From Paraburkholderia kururiensis (lineage in GTDB: Bacteria; Pseudomonadota; Gammaproteobacteria; Burkholderiales; Burkholderiaceae): a DNA stretch of 64,000 bases. The stretch lies in NCBI RefSeq assembly GCF_034424375.1, contig NZ_CP139965.1:1612001-1676000 (forward strand), in the 5' to 3' direction. The notes under the pieces are model-generated. The model saw only the letters and a program-made list of their open reading frames with translations. It was not told the origin of the DNA and did no database searches. Position 1 is the stretch's first letter, and every line of letters starts with the position of its first letter. Shown here piece by piece: positions 60,929 to 64,000 of the stretch. Position numbers and translations under genes: made by a program.

Positions 60929-62020
60929 TTATCGAGTCAGCACCGCTTCCACGGGCCGGCGGAGAGAGAGCGGCAGCGTCGCCCCATAGCCGAAGCGCAG
61001 GACGATGTCGGGCCGCCGCCCCGCTATTCCGACAAGACCTGCCAGGTCAGCACGGAACCGCGCCACTTCAACGGGCTGATTGATGAAGGCCACCTTGATG
61101 CCGAGGCTCGTCGCAGTCAACGCGAAGCGCTGGCAGGCGCGGCCCACCATGATCCAGTGCGCCTTGTCTTCGCGGTCGCCGGCAAATACCGCGACGCCGG
61201 ATGAAGAATCGACCTGACGTGCGCACCTGTCGCTTTCGCTGCGCGCATTGAAAAAACGCTCGAACGCGAACCGTCCAATGGCGTCCGGCAGCGCCGGGTT
61301 GCCACTTGTGGCCGAAAACAGGCCATCGCCTGACGTCATCGCGCTGCGTGGATTGAACCGGACCCACTGCTTCAGCTCCCGCATGAACGCCATGTCCGCC
61401 ATTTGAATGCTGTTGGCGGCAACCACCTGTTCCTTGAGTCTGTCGATATCCGCGCGATTAGTCAGGATAGCCAGGTGAACGCCGGCGGTATCGGCCGTGT
61501 GTTTCAGGAGCGCAAGGTGCGCGGCGGGAACGGAGCGTCGGTCGTATTCGGCGCGCGTGGATTGCCGTTTCGGAATGGCTGCGTAGAGCGGACTCGCGAT
61601 CGTCGGTCCGTTGACGAAGGCATAGCGTATGAGGTTTCCGTCCGGCGCGATCTGGAGTTCCCCGGGCCATCCCAGCGAGGTCGCCGCGATAGCGAGGTTT
61701 TCTGCCGCGCAGCCGAGGCTCACGAACAGATGATGATCGTCGGGGTCGACCGCGGGCGTTCGGCGCGAGACATCCGGCGCAATCTCGATGAACCGGTTGC
61801 CGATGCGAAACCGCCAGGGCTGCGTGTTGTGGCTGTTGGCGGCAAGCGTGGCGTAGCGAATGACGTCGCGCATGCTGGGCGGCACAGCGGGCGCTGTACG
61901 CAGGCTTTCAGCGTAGGCGTCGTAATCGGCCATCGATCCTGTAGACGACATCCAGGCGGTCGCGCCGGCGGCCAGCACCACGCCACCGCCTGCGCCGAGG
62001 AAAAAGGTACGCCTGTTCAT
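60929..62020 (-). CDS. Tat-exported nitroreductase-fold (Acg-like) protein
   Basis: 363 residues. Tat signal MNRRTFFLGAGGGVVLAAGA with twin arginine at 3-4, so it is exported folded, probably with FMN. YATLAANSHNTQPWRFRIG is the FMN-binding N-terminal motif of nitroreductases; WIMVGRACQRFALTATSLGI and RPDIVLRFGYGATLPLSLRR complete the fold. Acg-type relatives are often FMN-binding but lack clear reductase activity. Divergent from the 62288 gene across AT-rich DNA with AAAGCGCTTT at 62149-62158. Confidence 0.85.
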   Translation of the reverse strand: MNRRTFFLGAGGGVVLAAGATAWMSSTGSMADYDAYAESLRTAPAVPPSMRDVIRYATLAANSHNTQPWRFRIGNRFIEIAPDVSRRTPAVDPDDHHLFVSLGCAAENLAIAATSLGWPGELQIAPDGNLIRYAFVNGPTIASPLYAAIPKRQSTRAEYDRRSVPAAHLALLKHTADTAGVHLAILTNRADIDRLKEQVVAANSIQMADMAFMRELKQWVRFNPRSAMTSGDGLFSATSGNPALPDAIGRFAFERFFNARSESDRCARQVDSSSGVAVFAGDREDKAHWIMVGRACQRFALTATSLGIKVAFINQPVEVARFRADLAGLVGIAGRRPDIVLRFGYGATLPLSLRRPVEAVLTR

Positions 62021-62148
62021 GTTCGCTTCCCCGTGCGTGGTGGTGGCTGGTTCGTTCTGCGCTATCGGAACCTATGCCACGCGTGCGCCGTTGCCGTTGA
62101 CCTGAATCAATCGGGACAGGGGTTTTATTTATCCGGCATGACGGCTTT

Positions 62149-62158
62149 AAAGCGCTTT
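62149..62158. promoter_or_regulatory. Palindrome in the divergent region 62021-62287
   Basis: AAAGCGCTTT within TTTAAAGCGCTTTTAA, with a related TTTTAATGCGTTTTTAA just after it. AT-rich surroundings suggest promoter or operator use for the nitroreductase-like and oxygenase-like genes. Confidence 0.35.
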
Positions 62159-62287
62159 TAATGCGTTTTTAAGCAATCTGATTATTTCGATTACTGTACG
62201 CGGGCGAACGGAATACGACAGATTTTCCCTTTAGTGTGCTTCGTATGGCGGGTGGGCCGATATTCAAAACAACAGACGAGAACTGCG

Positions 62288-63067
62288 ATGACCGCGTTAG
62301 ATGAATACCCTGAGCGTGGCGACTTCGCCCCCATTAGTGCGCAGAGCGCTCGCGCGCTCGCCGTGTCGATGGACGAATCCGGGTTCGGCGTACTGAACGA
62401 CATCGTGCCGGCGTCCGTACTGGCAACGCTGCGCCGCACGGTATCCGAACTGATCGAACACGACGGCTTCAAATACTTCGCCCTCAACGGCGCAGCGTGG
62501 TGCGTCAATACCTGCCTCGGCCCGCTTTTCGACGACGTCGAGCTGCTCGCCCTGTTACGCCAGCTTTATATGCTCAAGATGGGCGTGCCGCCGCCCAGTG
62601 ACCGGATCTTGCCCGTCATGCGCGTGCTGGCCGGCACGCAGGGGCGGCGTCACTCGTGCAACTTCCACTACGACTCGTACGTCGTTTCCATCCTGCTGCC
62701 GGTATTGATTCCGTGCGACCCGGGCGAGCCGCCGGGCCACCTCGTGATGTTTCCGAACTTGCGCAACGCAAGGCGATCACCAGTCGTCAACATTTTCGAA
62801 AAGCTATTGATCGAGAAACTGCTCGCGCCCATGTGGCGTTTAGCGTTTGTCCAGAAAGCGCTGTCGGCGAAGGTCGTCACGTTGACGCCGGGGAATCTGT
62901 ACTTCTTCTGGGGTATGCGTTCGCTGCATGCGAACCAGGCCTGCGCGCCTTCCCGTGTTCGCTGCACCGTGCTGCTGCATTTCGGCGACCCGCACGAGCG
63001 CAGCGTGTTCAAGGGGCTCAGCCAGCGGTTGCACGCGATGCGCTTGCGGCGAATGACGCGCGCGTGA
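62288..63067 (+). CDS. Putative 2-oxoglutarate/Fe(II)-dependent oxygenase
   Basis: 259 residues, not a named family. The facial-triad pattern can be proposed: His127-x-Asp129 in SCNFHYDSYVVSILLPV and distal His214 in WGMRSLHANQACAPSRVRC, with Arg223 or Arg225 to hold 2-oxoglutarate; LVMFPNLRN and LTPGNLYFFWG are the usual jelly-roll strands before the distal His. Such proteins hydroxylate small molecules or amino acids. The ATG at 62288 has only a weak ribosome site. Convergent with the LysR gene and divergent from the Tat protein. Confidence 0.65.
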   Translation: MTALDEYPERGDFAPISAQSARALAVSMDESGFGVLNDIVPASVLATLRRTVSELIEHDGFKYFALNGAAWCVNTCLGPLFDDVELLALLRQLYMLKMGVPPPSDRILPVMRVLAGTQGRRHSCNFHYDSYVVSILLPVLIPCDPGEPPGHLVMFPNLRNARRSPVVNIFEKLLIEKLLAPMWRLAFVQKALSAKVVTLTPGNLYFFWGMRSLHANQACAPSRVRCTVLLHFGDPHERSVFKGLSQRLHAMRLRRMTRA

Positions 63068-63121
63068 GTTCGCACGCTGCGTAGCGCGCATCGGCGAGTC
63101 GCCGCGCCGGAATTCGCCACG

Positions 63122-64000
63122 CTACCGCTTGTTGCCCGTCGGCTTCAAAACCGTCCGCATATATTCCGTAGCAAATTCGATAAACGCCCGCACGCGAAAC
63201 GGCAGCCGGCGTTGCACCGGGAAAATGATCTGTGCGGGCAGGGGCTTTGCGTGCCACTTCGGCACGATTCGCACGAGGCGCCCCGATATCAGGTCTTCCT
63301 CGACCAACCATTCCGGCAGTACTGCAATGCCCAGTCCCATGCGTACCGACTCGCGAATGCTCGTCACGCCCTCGGTCACGAACACGGGCTCGATTGGCAG
63401 CGTGTGCGTTGCATTGCCCGAGTGCAGCGTGACGTCTCGCGAACCGCCGAACTGCCGGCTGGACAGCGCGATCCACGGCAGCTTGCCGAGCGATTCCGGC
63501 GTGCCGCGAATCTTGTGATCCTTCAGAAACGACGGCGACGCGACGACATATCGCGCGATCTCGCCGAGCGGGCGAGCCACCACGCGGTCGTCGGCGAGCG
63601 TGCCCGCGAGAATGCCCACGTCGCAGCCTTCCTCGATCATGTGCAGCGGGCGATTCGAATAGCCCAGTTCGATGCGCACGCCCGGATGCGCCTGGATGAA
63701 GCTGCTGATCAGCCGGCTCACCGCCGACTGACCGAAGTCGATGGTCGAAAACATGCGGATATTGCCGCTCAACTCGCTTTGGTCGTTGCGCAGCCGCTGT
63801 TCAGATTCCTCTGCCAGCGCCAGCAGCGCCTGTGCGTCCGCGAGGAATTGATGACCCATGTCGGTGAGGCTCATGCGGTGCGTGTCGCGGCGTAGCAGCG
63901 CGGCGCCGCACAGGTCTTCGAGCGCGCGCAACTGACGGCTCAAGGTGGGCTGGGTCAGATGCAGCTTGCGCGCCGCCGCGGAGAGACTGCCGCTCTCCAC
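63122..64000 (-). CDS. LysR-family transcriptional regulator (5' end cut by window)
   Basis: 292 residues visible; about 15 N-terminal residues lie beyond base 64000, so the apparent GTG at the edge is not the true start. HTH: ESGSLSAAARKLHLTQPTLS and RQLRALEDLCGAALLRRD. The effector domain follows (NIRMFSTIDFGQSAVSRLIS, GVRIELGYSNRPLHMIEEGC, GLGIAVLPEWLVEEDLISGR). It resembles the subgroup with broad oxidoreductase or efflux targets; the target here is unknown and may lie outside the window. Confidence 0.9.
   Translation of the reverse strand: MESGSLSAAARKLHLTQPTLSRQLRALEDLCGAALLRRDTHRMSLTDMGHQFLADAQALLALAEESEQRLRNDQSELSGNIRMFSTIDFGQSAVSRLISSFIQAHPGVRIELGYSNRPLHMIEEGCDVGILAGTLADDRVVARPLGEIARYVVASPSFLKDHKIRGTPESLGKLPWIALSSRQFGGSRDVTLHSGNATHTLPIEPVFVTEGVTSIRESVRMGLGIAVLPEWLVEEDLISGRLVRIVPKWHAKPLPAQIIFPVQRRLPFRVRAFIEFATEYMRTVLKPTGNKR

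Overview
The window is one GC-rich, densely coded stretch of a chromosome or megaplasmid. It most resembles Burkholderiaceae, probably Paraburkholderia or a close relative. The reasons are the high GC content, the arrangement of the lactate (LutA-LutC-LutB with lactate permease) and xylose loci, and protein sequences that look Burkholderia-like. This assignment is by recognition only. No rRNA, tRNA or CRISPR array was seen.

Layout. 1-3425: truncated aldehyde dehydrogenase, exported beta-carbonic anhydrase, Nramp-type MntH. 3454-9284: lactate utilisation operon (lutA-lutC-lutB-lactate permease) with a divergent FadR-type GntR regulator and its operator. 9414-10748: argG. 10896-12042: a cytidine-deaminase-like protein behind a perfect TTCG-N16-TTCG (hrpII-box) motif, a candidate type III effector. 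12313-14136: a lytic transglycosylase and a methyltransferase. 14291-19860: a GntR-controlled catabolic locus of unknown substrate (two MFS carriers, amidohydrolase, DUF1330 and RidA proteins) with paired palindromic operators. 20253-24251: a GAF-PAS-GGDEF-EAL protein, a small unknown protein and a PTS EIIA-like protein.

24252-27711 is an AT-richer insertion. It holds one large gene encoding a HEPN-like / STAND NTPase / TPR-like protein, a probable single-gene anti-phage (NLR-like) system, with a 140-bp inverted-repeat element on one side. 27712-33036: exported hydrolase, CDP-diacylglycerol pyrophosphatase, amidase, ferritin-like protein, a small protein and an FMN reductase. 33306-35431: an sRNA candidate and four genes of unknown function, two of them divergent around a near-perfect LexA (SOS) box.

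35523-43080 is a sugar module: a YtfQ/YtfR/YtfT/YjfF-type ABC importer divergent from an L-arabinonate-dehydratase-like IlvD/Edd enzyme, followed by a GntR regulator; two matching palindromes lie between them. 43528-46251: a Rieske oxygenase paired with a polysaccharide pyruvyl transferase-like protein. 46650-49390: two membrane diguanylate cyclases. 49394-59041: a complete D-xylose locus (galM, xylR, then divergent xylA-xylB-xylF-xylG-xylH). 59148-64000: a GST, a CBS-domain protein, a DUF2322 protein, a Tat-exported nitroreductase-fold protein, a putative 2-oxoglutarate oxygenase and a truncated LysR regulator.

The dominant theme is nutrient acquisition (lactate, xylose, arabinose-type sugars, an unknown aromatic or lactone) and c-di-GMP signalling. 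Three accessory elements stand out: the STAND defence candidate, the deaminase effector candidate and the SOS-boxed unknown genes.
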